From Scatosoma sp048465415 (GTDB lineage: Bacteria > Bacillota > Clostridia > Christensenellales > Borkfalkiaceae), in NCBI GenBank assembly GCA_048465415.1, contig DBFWLO010000020.1:9672-73671 (forward strand): 64,000 nt of DNA, read 5' to 3'. Both the position numbers and the translations under genes were made by a program. The notes beneath the pieces are model-generated. The model saw only the letters and a list, made by a program, of their open reading frames with translations. It did no database searches and was not told the origin of the DNA. This document shows, in pieces, positions 1 through 8,518 of this stretch; position 1 is the stretch's first letter, and each line of letters begins with the position of its first letter.

Positions 1-627
1 CTGGAACTCAACCGCAACCCGGAAAACTATTTTGCCGAAGTGGAACAGGCCGCTTTCACGCCCGCGCACGTCGTACCGGGCATCGGCTTCTCCCCCGATA
101 AATTTTTGCAGGGACGCCTGTTCGTTTACGGGGACGCCCAGCGTTATCGCTTAGGCGTCAATTATAATCAAATTCCCGTCAATCGCGCTCGCTGCGAAGT
201 GCACGACTATCATCGGGACGGACTCATGCGCACCGACGGCAACTACGGCGGAGCGCCGGCCTACTCGCCGAATAGCTTGGGCGAATGGGCGGCGCAGCCG
301 GAAGTGATGGAACCGCCTTTGGATCTGACGGGGGCTTTATATGCCTATGATCCCAAAGACGATCCGAGCGACGACTGTTTTAAAGCCGGCGGAGATTTAT
401 GGCGGGCGATGACGGAGGAAAAGCGGGCGCTGTTGGTTGAGAATACAGCCAGAAACATCGCTCCGGTCACCGAAAACGTAAAATACCGTCACGCGGTACA
501 CTGCTATCTTGCCGATAAAGAATACGGTAGGAGAATGAGCGAGGCTATGGAGCTGGATTTTGAGAGAGTGAAGGAACTTTCCATACTTTCTAACGACGCA
601 TTGATCCAAGCGACTTTAAATCCTTAA
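1..627 (+). CDS. Catalase, C-terminal part (5' truncated by window edge)
   Basis: This is the 3' part of a monofunctional heme catalase, which breaks hydrogen peroxide down to water and oxygen. The frame is open from base 1, so the start lies outside the window. The visible part begins in the conserved stretch ELNRNPENYF and continues through the heme-ligand region RLFVYGDAQRYRLG (proximal Tyr of the RxFxYxD motif) and NYNQIPVN. About 208 residues are present. The short C-terminus, with no flavodoxin-like domain, fits a small-subunit catalase. A strong hairpin terminator follows directly. The family call is certain; the subclade is not. A catalase next to otherwise anaerobe-type genes suggests a need to survive oxygen exposure. 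Confidence 0.93.
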   Translation: MELNRNPENYFAEVEQAAFTPAHVVPGIGFSPDKFLQGRLFVYGDAQRYRLGVNYNQIPVNRARCEVHDYHRDGLMRTDGNYGGAPAYSPNSLGEWAAQPEVMEPPLDLTGALYAYDPKDDPSDDCFKAGGDLWRAMTEEKRALLVENTARNIAPVTENVKYRHAVHCYLADKEYGRRMSEAMELDFERVKELSILSNDALIQATLNP

Positions 628-641
628 CGGAAGATCTATAA

Positions 642-680
642 AATACGGAACAGCCTTGATTCGGCTGTTCCGTATTTTTT
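642..680. terminator. Bidirectional terminator between catalase and amidohydrolase
   Basis: A perfect 14-bp stem (642-655 with 663-676) has a 7-nt loop, a T run on the + strand and an A-rich left flank that gives a U tract on the - strand. It sits between two converging genes and overlaps the amidohydrolase stop codon by two bases. Confidence 0.9.
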
Positions 681-1857
681 ATGCGTGAGCGGAGTAAACA
701 ATTTGCCCGTCGATGATCGTATAAAGCGTATTTGTAAACGTTTCCATCGGGTTTCCGCTGTAAACAGAAATATCCGCGTCCATTCCCGGCGCCAAAGCGC
801 CTATTCTGTGATCGACTCTGCAAATTTTAGCCGGGTTCAGAGTAATGGCGCGTAAGCCTTCTTCCATAGGCAGCCCCGCCCGCACGGCAAGTCCGGCGCA
901 AAGGGGAAGAGATTGAATCAGGCATACGGGGTGATCCGTGGTGATCGATAGCAACACACCCGCCTTGTGAAGCTGCCCGGCATTGGCAAAATTCAGATTT
1001 TCCAATTCGATTTTACTGCGGAAACTTTCAAAAGGCCCGACGATCGCCGGTATGCCTTCTTTCGCGATTCTGTCGGCGACAAGGTATCCTTCCGTGCAAT
1101 GATCCAGCGTAATGTCTAAGTCGAATTCTTTGGCGATTCTCATGGCCGTCATAATGTCGTCTGCGCGATGCACGTGGGCTTTCAACGGTATTTGCTTGTT
1201 TAAAACGGGCAACCAGGTCTCGTAACGAAAAATTTCCTTAAACGGCTTTTTTTGTAAGGCGGCTTCTTCTTTTTCCTGTTTATACTGCATCGCGTTGAAT
1301 AGTTCTTCTCTGAGCATGGCCGCGACTGCCATTCTCGTGGAAGGCAGCCGTTCCAAGCTTTTATAATTACGTACGGGATTTTCTCCGAACGCCACCTTCA
1401 TGGCAGCCGGAGCGAGCATAACCATATCGTCTATAATGCGTCCGTGCGTTTTCATGAGTATAAATTGTCCGCCGACTACGTTGCTGCTGCCCGGGCCTAT
1501 CATAAGCGTTGTGATTCCGGCGCGTACCGCATCCTCGAAGGCGGCGTCCCCGGGATTGATGCCGTCCAATGCGGATAAATAGGGCGTGACGGGATTATAA
1601 ATCTCGTTGCAGCCGTCCTCTTCCATGCCTTTTTTATCCGCCACAATACCGACATGGCAGTGGGACTCGATCAGTCCCGGCAGTATCCAGCCGCCCTGCG
1701 CATCGATAATTTTCATATTCGTTCGATTTTTGATTTTCGCTATTAATTTTCCGGCTTCTTCGACTTCTGCGATTTTGTCGTCCTCTATCAACACCGCGCC
1801 ATCGGGGATAGGCGCCGAAACCATAGGAAAAACTGTTCCGTTTTTTATTAAGATCAT
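679..1857 (-). CDS. Amidohydrolase family protein (imidazolonepropionase-like)
   Basis: A 392-residue metal-dependent hydrolase of the amidohydrolase superfamily, probably cytoplasmic because no signal peptide is seen. The N-terminal beta-sandwich strand MILIKNGTVFPM is followed by the metal-binding HxH in ESHCHVG. Later metal ligands are seen in KAHVHRADD, LDHCTEG and the late Asp of TTDHPV. The C-terminal GxxADISVYSGNP segment is the usual sandwich closure. The start is supported by a GGGAGCC Shine-Dalgarno sequence just upstream. The substrate cannot be read from the sequence; cyclic amides, imides or peptide-like substrates are typical. It is a single gene that converges on the catalase. 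Confidence 0.8.
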   Translation of the reverse strand: MILIKNGTVFPMVSAPIPDGAVLIEDDKIAEVEEAGKLIAKIKNRTNMKIIDAQGGWILPGLIESHCHVGIVADKKGMEEDGCNEIYNPVTPYLSALDGINPGDAAFEDAVRAGITTLMIGPGSSNVVGGQFILMKTHGRIIDDMVMLAPAAMKVAFGENPVRNYKSLERLPSTRMAVAAMLREELFNAMQYKQEKEEAALQKKPFKEIFRYETWLPVLNKQIPLKAHVHRADDIMTAMRIAKEFDLDITLDHCTEGYLVADRIAKEGIPAIVGPFESFRSKIELENLNFANAGQLHKAGVLLSITTDHPVCLIQSLPLCAGLAVRAGLPMEEGLRAITLNPAKICRVDHRIGALAPGMDADISVYSGNPMETFTNTLYTIIDGQIVYSAHA

Positions 1858-1938
1858 AGATGGCTCCCTTGATTAAATATTCGGCTATTAGTATCGGTAT
1901 TTAAACGGAAAGAATACCTATGCGGGATTGCCTTTTAG

Positions 1939-1970
1939 AAAAAGTGGGATCGCTTTTTCCCGCGCTTTTC
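1939..1970. other. Imperfect hairpin upstream of the amidohydrolase
   Basis: The arms at about 1939-1949 and 1958-1970 (AAAAG-GGGA against TCCC-CTTTT with a bulge) form a hairpin in the 258-bp divergent gap between the amidohydrolase and the GDPD gene. Its role is unclear. It could be a leader structure for the amidohydrolase. Confidence 0.25.
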
Positions 1971-2059
1971 CTCAGAAAATTAGCGACGGATATTCCGCGC
2001 AACCAATAGTTCGAGACCGAACCCAACGAACTCTGCCTTTATCCGGGCTGGAAATGTGT

Positions 2060-2085
2060 TTGACAGGAGAAGCCAAACGTATAAT
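2060..2085 (+). promoter_or_regulatory. Possible promoter of the GDPD gene
   Basis: A perfect TTGACA (2060-2065) and a perfect TATAAT (2080-2085) lie just upstream of the gene, but the spacer is only 14 bp, shorter than the usual 16-18. If it is used, the leader would be about 24 nt with no clear Shine-Dalgarno sequence. Confidence 0.4.
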
Positions 2086-2115
2086 AAGGTTCAAAAAGCA
2101 AAAATTAATAATATT

Positions 2116-3897
2116 ATGAGAGAATGCGGACGAGTCTGGAAATCGATTATACGAAGCTGGGATACGCTTATTCTGTTTCAGATTCTGTATAACGGATTGT
2201 TTTTCTTATTGCGTTCCGCTTTGAATGTGTTGCTAGGGCTGGCGCTTAAAAGCAACGGATTGGATTATGTCACCAATGAAAATTTAACCGAGCTTTTTCT
2301 GAATCCCTTGTCCCTGCTCGCCTTATTGGCGTTGGTAGGTTTGTTTTGCGCTTTTCTGTATTTTCAGATGATTGCGCTTTTTTTATATTTTCATGATACG
2401 AATCAGGGGAAAAGGATATCGATAAAAAAATTATTGTCGTTATCTTTTAAAAAAATCAAGAGACTTTCTTTTTCCAGTCATTTATGTCTGATCTTTTATA
2501 CGCTGCTCTTTATTCCTATTTTGGGGATTCCCTTTAACACCCTGTTTCTCAGAGGGATTCGCATTCCCGATTTTATCATGGATTTTATCAATCAAAATAC
2601 AGGGTTTATAATTTTTTATTATATATTGCGGGCGCTTTTGTTCCTCATTTTCCTGTTTTCTATTTTTATTCCCTATGAAATCATCGTAAACGAAGCGAAG
2701 AAACGCGAGGCCTTGCGGATAAGCATGGAAAGAGTGAAAGACAATTTTCTGAAAATCTTTTTATTGTTTATTATCTGGAATCTTCTTCTCTTTTCGCTCT
2801 GTTATCTGTTTTACCTGGGAGTCGCTTTGGTCTCTGTAATTTTTATCAAAATGGAAGGAGGCGGCGTAGGAGAATTCTGGTTCTATTTCAAAAGAATAGA
2901 AGCCGTTTATTATACTCTGCTGAAACCGATCGTAATCGTCAGCGGAAATATAGGTCTCATTTCCGTTTTCAGTCCGGACGCTAAAAATCTGCCTCTTCTT
3001 TATAAAGATATCGTATCGAAAAGTATAGTTCTCGAGAAAATTGTGAAGGTCGGCGCTCTTTTTTTGGTGTTGGTGTTTACGATAGAGTTTGTCGATCGTT
3101 CCGTATACGAAAATTACATTTCCGATCAGATCGAAGTGGTGTGTCATCGCGCGGGAGGGATTCTCGCTCCGGAAAATACCCTGGCGGGTTTGCGCGAAGC
3201 GATCTCCGCCCACAGCGGTTATGCCGAAATCGACGTGAGACAAACCGCGGACGGCGTACTCGTTTTGTCTCATGATTCCTCTTTAAAGAGAATTACGGGA
3301 ATAAACAAGGATATCTCAGACGTGACTTATCAGGAATTGCAGACTTACGACGCGGGGCGATATTTCGGGGCGCAATTTCAAGGAGAAAAGATTCCGACGC
3401 TGCAAGAGATTCTTTCAGAGGCAAAGGGAAAAATAAAACTGCTGATCGAGCTGAAAAAGGGGAGAAAAGATGAAGAACTAATCGATAAAACGCTGTCCTT
3501 AATCCATGCGGAAGATATGGAAGAAGACTGCATTATCGCTTCATTGAGTTTAGATATTCTCAAAGCGGTCGAAATGAAACGGCCCTCGATCGTAACCGCT
3601 TATTTGGTAATGATGGCTTACGGAGATCTTTTATCGCTGGGCACAAACGTGGATATCCTCGCGATAGAACCTACGTTTGCTTCAAAAAAGCTGTTGAGAG
3701 AATTGAAAGCAAACGGAAAGAAAATATTTGTCTGGACGGTCAATAAGGAAGAAACGCTTTCAAAAGCGATAAAATTACCGATCGACGGAATCATTACGGA
3801 CGATCCGTACACAGCCCGGTATGTGCTGGACACCCGCGGAATCGATCCTGTCGTAATGGTATTGATGAAAAAACTATTATTTGCAGAAAGTCATTGA
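2116..3897 (+). CDS. Membrane-anchored glycerophosphodiester phosphodiesterase (GDPD family)
   Basis: A 593-residue protein with two parts. The first ~330 residues form a multi-span membrane domain with long hydrophobic segments (for example LFLIFLFSIFIPYEII). From about residue 340 comes a GDPD TIM-barrel with the opening HRAGGILAPENT, the metal/catalytic pattern EIDVRQTADGVLVLSHD, and the late motifs LLIELKKG and WTVNKEE. The family hydrolyses glycerophosphodiesters to glycerol-3-phosphate and an alcohol; the membrane-fused type may act on lipid or teichoic-acid debris. I chose the ATG at 2116 rather than an upstream GTG (2056) because MRECGRVWKSIIRSWDTLI matches the usual start of the membrane domain. 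No strong Shine-Dalgarno sequence precedes it. Confidence 0.85.
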   Translation: MRECGRVWKSIIRSWDTLILFQILYNGLFFLLRSALNVLLGLALKSNGLDYVTNENLTELFLNPLSLLALLALVGLFCAFLYFQMIALFLYFHDTNQGKRISIKKLLSLSFKKIKRLSFSSHLCLIFYTLLFIPILGIPFNTLFLRGIRIPDFIMDFINQNTGFIIFYYILRALLFLIFLFSIFIPYEIIVNEAKKREALRISMERVKDNFLKIFLLFIIWNLLLFSLCYLFYLGVALVSVIFIKMEGGGVGEFWFYFKRIEAVYYTLLKPIVIVSGNIGLISVFSPDAKNLPLLYKDIVSKSIVLEKIVKVGALFLVLVFTIEFVDRSVYENYISDQIEVVCHRAGGILAPENTLAGLREAISAHSGYAEIDVRQTADGVLVLSHDSSLKRITGINKDISDVTYQELQTYDAGRYFGAQFQGEKIPTLQEILSEAKGKIKLLIELKKGRKDEELIDKTLSLIHAEDMEEDCIIASLSLDILKAVEMKRPSIVTAYLVMMAYGDLLSLGTNVDILAIEPTFASKKLLRELKANGKKIFVWTVNKEETLSKAIKLPIDGIITDDPYTARYVLDTRGIDPVVMVLMKKLLFAESH

Positions 3898-3969
3898 TAA
3901 AACGTTTTCACTACGACGTTAAATCTGAAATAAGCAAATAAAAACAAAGCTCAGAATAAGAAGATAGAC

Positions 3970-4071
3970 TCAGTTAAGCAGAACCTTCCCGACCTTTTTT
4001 GCCGAAATAGTCTCGTAAGCTGCGAAGTCGAAAAAATTAACCTTATAAATTTCAAAAAGAGTTTCTTTGGG
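3970..4071 (-). pseudogene. Decayed C-terminal fragment of a zinc-type alcohol dehydrogenase (MDR family)
   Basis: The - strand reads 33 codons ending in a normal stop: PKETLFEIYKVNFFDFAAYE followed by TISAKKVGKVLLN. This looks like the C-terminal end of medium-chain dehydrogenases (the FxxAxEA-S-KKxGKVVL pattern). An in-frame TAG lies immediately upstream at 4072-4074, and I see no further homology beyond it, so this appears to be the leftover tail of a lost gene. The call rests on pattern recognition only. The rest of the 356-bp gap before tRNA-Leu shows nothing else I can name. Confidence 0.35.
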
Positions 4072-4214
4072 CTACATTCTATGGTGAGGCGACAAAAATA
4101 TAAAGAGGCTTTTGGGGATAATACAGGAATACGTGAAACTTTTTATCATCCGCATAGCCGAAAAATTTTAAGTCCTCCGACTTTTCGTTATAACACCATA
4201 ACACCGTTTGGAGT

Positions 4215-4249
4215 AAAAAAAACTCAATCCCATAAAATGAGGGATTGAG
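4215..4249 (-). terminator. Terminator of tRNA-Leu
   Basis: A 9-bp perfect stem (4223-4231 with 4241-4249) is followed on the - strand by eight T residues, directly after the tRNA 3' end. Confidence 0.9.
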
Positions 4250-4253
4250 GAGA

Positions 4254-4341
4254 TGGTGCCGCTGGCCGGAGTCGAACCGGCACGGAGGATTAGTCCAATG
4301 GATTTTGAGTCCATCGCGTCTGCCAATTTCACCACAGCGGC
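4254..4341 (-). tRNA. tRNA-Leu (anticodon CAA)
   Basis: The acceptor stem GCCGCTG/CAGCGGC encloses a class II tRNA with a long variable arm. The anticodon stem ATGGA/TCCAT holds the loop CTCAAAA, giving anticodon CAA, which reads UUG. The T arm contains GGTTCGACTCC. The CCA end is encoded (4254-4256 on the complement). It has its own promoter and terminator. Confidence 0.95.
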
Positions 4342-4372
4342 ATAAAATTTAAAAGAACTGTGAAACATTAAT

Positions 4373-4401
4373 ATTATATAGGATACCGAAAAAAAAAGCA
4401 A
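4373..4401 (-). promoter_or_regulatory. Promoter of tRNA-Leu (TTGCTT-17-TATAAT)
   Basis: On the - strand, -35 TTGCTT (4396-4401) and -10 TATAAT (4373-4378) are separated by exactly 17 bp. The -10 lies about 30 bp before the mature tRNA 5' end. Confidence 0.8.
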
Positions 4402-4447
4402 GTAATTTAACGATTCTTTTTTACTTTTTTTAATCTTTCTCATTTCC

Positions 4448-4476
4448 TTGCGATTTTTTTTATTTCGTGGTAAAAT
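4448..4476 (+). promoter_or_regulatory. Promoter of polA-coaE
   Basis: TTGCGA (4448-4453), a 17-bp spacer and TAAAAT (4471-4476). An AAGGA Shine-Dalgarno sequence (4492-4496) then lies 9 nt before the polA ATG. It is divergent from the tRNA-Leu promoter. Confidence 0.7.
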
Positions 4477-4505
4477 AATAGCAACTACTTTAAGGAACTC
4501 TTTTT

Positions 4506-7094
4506 ATGGAAAAATTAGTATTGATCGACGGTAACAGCTTACTTAACAGAGCATACTATGCCACGCCCGTATTCACGGCGAAAAACGGCTTGCCAACAAA
4601 CGGTATTTTCGGGTTCGTCAAACTCCTTCTAAAACTCATTTCGGACAAAAAGCCAACCTATCTGGCAGTCGCCTTCGATCTGCATGAACCGACTTTCCGC
4701 CACGATAAATACCAGAATTATAAGGCCGGCCGAAAGCCCATGCCCGAGGATCTCGTAGTTCAAGTTCCCGTGCTAAAAGAGCTCCTTTCTTTCATGAGAA
4801 TAAAGATCTGCGAATTGAAAGGTTACGAAGCCGACGACATTATCGGTACGTTGGCAAAGCGCTTCGACGTCCAGACTTATATTTATACGGGAGACCGCGA
4901 CGCCTATCAGCTCGTCGACGATACGACGAGCGTTTGTTATACCCGCAAAGGCGTAAGCGACATCTTGGAACTTTCTTCCGAAAATTTTCAGGAAGAAGTG
5001 GGATTATCTCCCGCGCAGATTATCGATTTGAAATCTCTGATGGGTGATAAATCGGATAATATTCCCGGCGTACCGGGAATCGGTGAGAAATCCGCGCAGA
5101 CGCTTTTGGAACAATATCAGACTCTCGACGGAATCTATGAGCATCTCGAAGAGATTAAAGGCTCGCTGAATAAGAAACTTTCCGAAAATAAGGAAGCGGC
5201 CTACTTTTCTCGCTGGCTTGCGACAATCGATACGAATACGCCGATCGAAGTAACTTTGGCGGATTGTGTTTTAAGAATGCCGTTCTCGCACACCGTCCGC
5301 GAAAAATTCGCCGAGCTCGATTTCAAAAGCATGATTTCTCTGCCTATTTTTGAAGAAGAAACCGGTAATTCCGATTTTTCTATCGAACGGATCGAGACCG
5401 AGGAGATGAAAAATATTGAGGAATCGTTTCCCTCTGAGGCGGCGCAAGCCGTCGAAGTGTACGAAAACGCGGAGGGGAAAACGATTGCCTGCGCCTGGAA
5501 TAACGACGGTTTTCGTTTCTTTTTCGGCGAAGAAGACGAAAAAGAGTACGTTCTTCCCATTAAAGAAAATTTACTTGACGTCGGCTTCTTTCTTCATTCC
5601 TTGAAGCCTCTTCTTGAAAAGATCTTTCAGGGTGAAAAAAAGATACTTCTTTATAATTCCAAAGAGATCCGCCATCGCCTGGCAGAGCTGGAAATCGAAT
5701 TTTCCGCCGCGTTTGAGGATGTCTCTTTGATGAAATATATCGCAGAAGGAGTAAGCAATTCCGATTCTTTGGATTTTTGTCTCAATTATTACTCCTTACC
5801 GCTACAACACAAAGCCTATGGTATTTATCGCCTTTATCAGATTTTCGGCGAGACTTTAAACGATGCCGAAAGACGGCTTTATCATGAAACGGAACTGCCC
5901 CTTTCCGTCGTTCTCTTCGATATGGAACAGGTAGGGGTATGCGTAGACAGGGAGATTCTCAATGAATTTTCCGTAAAATATAATACCGAATTGAAAGGGC
6001 TGACCGAGCAGATCTATTCCCTGGCGGGAGAACAGTTCAATATCAATTCTCCCGCACAGCTGGGAAAAATCCTTTTTGAAAAATTGAAAATCGGCAACGG
6101 GGGCGCGCAAAAGAGTAAGGGAAAGAAGAATTACAGCACGACGGCGGAAGTGCTGGAACAGTATGCGGACGATTATGAAATCGTACGGCTGCTGCTTCGT
6201 TACAGACAGGTGCAAAAACTCAATTCCACGTACGTGGAAGGTTTTAAACCCCTGATCGTCGAGGGAAAGGTGCATACGACCTATAACCAGATGAATACGT
6301 CAACCGGCCGTCTTTCCAGCGCCAATCCGAATTTGCAGAATATTCCCGTGCGGAACGAAGAGGGAAAGGAACTGAGAAAGATCTTTAAAGCGAGCCCGGG
6401 AAATGTGCTCGTAGACGCCGATTATTCGCAGATAGAACTTCGCCTGCTCGCCCATTTTTCCGGCTGCAAGGAACTCGTCGAAGCGTATCGGGAACATAAA
6501 GACATTCATTCGATCACAGCGTCGCAGGTATTTGGGGTTCCTCTCGAAAAAGTAACTTCTCAGATGCGTCGGGGGGCAAAAGCCGTCAATTTCGGAATCA
6601 TTTACGGGATCAGTTCCTTCGGACTCGGGAAAGATCTGGGTATCAGCGCCAAAAAGGCGAAGGACTATATCGAAAAGTATTTCGAGACTTACTCGGACGT
6701 CAAAAAATATATGGACGCCAACGTAGAACGCGCGAAAAGGGACGGCTGTATCACCACCTTATTCGGCCGCAGACGCGTGATAAACGAGCTCAAATCCTCC
6801 AATCACAACATCCGTTCCTTCGGCGAAAGAGCCGCTATGAATATGCCGCTGCAAGGTTCCAGCGCCGATATCATCAAGATCGCCATGATCAACGTCTATC
6901 AAAAATTAAAAGAGAAAAAATTACAGGCAAAACTCGTTTTGCAGGTGCACGACGAACTTGTGATCGACTGCCCTGAAAAAGAAAAAGAAGTCGTCTCCGA
7001 AATTCTCAAAACCGAAATGGAAAACGCCGTAAAACTCACCGTACCGCTTACGGTCGAAGTGGGCGTCGGCAAAAATTGGTTTGCCGCAAAATAA
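4506..7094 (+). CDS. polA: DNA polymerase I
   Basis: 862 residues, cytoplasmic; fills gaps and removes RNA primers during replication and repair. The N-terminal 5'-3' exonuclease domain (about 1-290) starts with LIDGNSLLNRAYYA and contains the metal/DNA-binding region GYEADDIIGTLAKR and the helix-hairpin-helix GDKSDNIPGVPGIGEKSA. The polymerase domain (about 470-862) has motif A VDADYSQIELRLLAH near 636, motif B RRGAKAVNFGIIYG near 688 and motif C QVHDELVID near 813. The middle 3'-5' exonuclease region lacks the DxE and other acidic metal ligands, so proofreading is probably absent, as in Bacillus-type enzymes. Its own promoter lies directly upstream, and coaE follows after 66 bp. Confidence 0.97.
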   Translation: MEKLVLIDGNSLLNRAYYATPVFTAKNGLPTNGIFGFVKLLLKLISDKKPTYLAVAFDLHEPTFRHDKYQNYKAGRKPMPEDLVVQVPVLKELLSFMRIKICELKGYEADDIIGTLAKRFDVQTYIYTGDRDAYQLVDDTTSVCYTRKGVSDILELSSENFQEEVGLSPAQIIDLKSLMGDKSDNIPGVPGIGEKSAQTLLEQYQTLDGIYEHLEEIKGSLNKKLSENKEAAYFSRWLATIDTNTPIEVTLADCVLRMPFSHTVREKFAELDFKSMISLPIFEEETGNSDFSIERIETEEMKNIEESFPSEAAQAVEVYENAEGKTIACAWNNDGFRFFFGEEDEKEYVLPIKENLLDVGFFLHSLKPLLEKIFQGEKKILLYNSKEIRHRLAELEIEFSAAFEDVSLMKYIAEGVSNSDSLDFCLNYYSLPLQHKAYGIYRLYQIFGETLNDAERRLYHETELPLSVVLFDMEQVGVCVDREILNEFSVKYNTELKGLTEQIYSLAGEQFNINSPAQLGKILFEKLKIGNGGAQKSKGKKNYSTTAEVLEQYADDYEIVRLLLRYRQVQKLNSTYVEGFKPLIVEGKVHTTYNQMNTSTGRLSSANPNLQNIPVRNEEGKELRKIFKASPGNVLVDADYSQIELRLLAHFSGCKELVEAYREHKDIHSITASQVFGVPLEKVTSQMRRGAKAVNFGIIYGISSFGLGKDLGISAKKAKDYIEKYFETYSDVKKYMDANVERAKRDGCITTLFGRRRVINELKSSNHNIRSFGERAAMNMPLQGSSADIIKIAMINVYQKLKEKKLQAKLVLQVHDELVIDCPEKEKEVVSEILKTEMENAVKLTVPLTVEVGVGKNWFAAK

Positions 7095-7160
7095 ATTCCG
7101 CATCTTTTCGTCTTCATGAAACATTTTTTGTGAAACAAAAATAGAAAAAAGGTATACCTT

Positions 7161-7766
7161 ATGAAAAAAATGAAGATCGCCTTAACGGGCGGGATCGGCA
7201 GCGGAAAGTCCACAGTCGCGGAAATGATCGCCGAGGAGGGTTTTCCCGTCTTTTCCTGCGACGATATTTATAAGAGACTAAGTGAAGACACAGAGTATGC
7301 CAAAAAGATAGAAACAGCGTTTCCCGGGACAACAGGGGAGGGAAAAATCAATAAAGTCAAACTTTCCCAAATCGTCTTCCACGATAAACGCGCCTTAAAA
7401 AAACTGGACTCCATCGCCCACCCTCTGGTTATGGAAAAATTAGAAAAACAGATGAACGAAGCGCAGTCGTCTCTCGTTTTTGCGGAAGTACCGCTGCTGT
7501 TTGAGGGGAACTTTGAAGACCGGTTCGATAAAATCCTCGTCGTATTGCGGGAAAAAAAAGATCGTATCGCCGCCGTCGCGAAAAGAGACGGCTTAAACGA
7601 GAGCTCCGTAATCGCTCGCATCAATTCTCAATACGATTACGATCGCTTCTTTTCCGTCGCTTCTTCCCAATCGGAAAAAATTTATATTCTGAAAAATAAT
7701 TCCGATCAGAAATCTTTAAAATTTTCCGTAAATGCCGTTCTGAGATCTTTAAAAGGCCTTTTGTGA
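7161..7766 (+). CDS. coaE: Dephospho-CoA kinase
   Basis: 201 residues. It catalyses the last step of coenzyme A synthesis, phosphorylating the 3'-OH of dephospho-CoA with ATP. The P-loop GGIGSGKST is at residues 9-17, followed by the substrate-binding FSCDDIYKRL and the lid-type region LREKKDRIAAVAKRDG. LDSIAHPLV matches the family HP motif. The ATG at 7161 has an AAAAGG Shine-Dalgarno sequence 8 nt upstream. It lies 66 bp after polA with no terminator between, so the two are probably cotranscribed; polA-coaE linkage is common in Bacillota. Confidence 0.95.
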   Translation: MKKMKIALTGGIGSGKSTVAEMIAEEGFPVFSCDDIYKRLSEDTEYAKKIETAFPGTTGEGKINKVKLSQIVFHDKRALKKLDSIAHPLVMEKLEKQMNEAQSSLVFAEVPLLFEGNFEDRFDKILVVLREKKDRIAAVAKRDGLNESSVIARINSQYDYDRFFSVASSQSEKIYILKNNSDQKSLKFSVNAVLRSLKGLL

Positions 7767-7807
7767 AACATATTCCGTGAAACACATTTTTAAAATGTTT
7801 TAAAGAA

Positions 7808-7912
7808 GAGGAGGCTATAATTTCACCGATTCTCCTCCCATTTACTCATTAAACAGACGTTTTAAATATCCGGTTAAACAAGGAGAGCTCGCTTTGTAGC
7901 CCTCCTTTTATT
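7808..7912 (+). terminator. Probable terminator region after coaE
   Basis: Two successive hairpins are seen. GAGGAG/CTCCTC (7808-7813, 7832-7837) has an 18-nt loop. AAGGAG/CTCCTT (7880-7885, 7902-7907) extends by two more pairs past one mismatch and is followed by TTATTTT. The second looks like the working terminator. Confidence 0.45.
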
Positions 7913-8305
7913 TTGCCTGTCACAGCTATTATTTTACGCATAATATAATTACTATGTTTCGCATAATAATTACTTATGGCATAGCATTTATAGTATTTCA
8001 CACATAGTTATATTCTCGGATATAGACGCGTAATTTTGGAGTTGGGATTATGTTATATGCAAACATCGGCATCTTCGAATATGAGGGCATACGGAAAAAC
8101 GGCTTCGGACGGTTTTGGCAATGGTATTTTGTGAGAATATTTACGCATACTTAAAGGGTATCGACGAAACCATTCCAGGCTCAGTCCAAAAGACTTTTTC
8201 ATAAATTATCGCGATAAAATATGCTGAGAATACGTAAAAAAGCCAAGCGTTGACATTATTGTGGAAAAAAAATGTAAAAAAGTTAAAAAATTTTTCATTT
8301 TAGTC
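7913..8305. other. Long AT-rich gap between coaE and the glgB promoter
   Basis: No convincing gene is seen here. Two imperfect direct repeats of about 20 bp, starting CGCATAATA, lie at 7937-7956 and 7960-7978. A 34-codon ORF at 8050-8154 has a weak Shine-Dalgarno sequence but nothing recognisable. A TTGACA at about 8252 has no good -10 partner. Confidence 0.4.
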
Positions 8306-8334
8306 TTGAAAAGAACAGAAAAGTGTAGTATAAT
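8306..8334 (+). promoter_or_regulatory. Promoter of the glycogen operon (glgB)
   Basis: TTGAAA (8306-8311), a 17-bp spacer and TATAAT (8329-8334). The predicted start near 8341 leaves a leader of about 178 nt before glgB, longer than a simple ribosome-binding leader. That leader holds a 10-bp inverted repeat (8421-8430 with 8488-8497) and an inner stem (8431-8436 with 8456-8461). Confidence 0.75.
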
Positions 8335-8518
8335 AAAGTCTATAAATAAGCCGTCTCTTTTCATGACCTCTTTTGTTATAAAGACTTTCCGCGGATAAAC
8401 TGTTATTTGACGTATTTTTCAAAAATGATTGTCTTTCACAAAGCGAAAAAGTAAAAAAGACTCGGAATCGTTTATTGCCGACATCAAAATCATTTTTTAT
8501 GTATGCAGGAGAAACCAA

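Noticed and set aside
2009..2022. GTTCG-AGAC-CGAAC inverted repeat resembling an SOS box
   Set aside because: The half sites are in the wrong order for the Gram-positive LexA site (CGAAC-N4-GTTCG), and it is not placed at a promoter I can support.
8050..8154. 34-codon ORF in the coaE-glgB gap
   Set aside because: Weak Shine-Dalgarno sequence, no recognisable sequence and no promoter or terminator; not enough to call a gene.
8335..8388. AAAGTCT/AGACTTT pairing as the first stem of a glgB attenuator
   Set aside because: The left arm lies before the predicted transcription start (about 8341), so it would mostly not be in the RNA.
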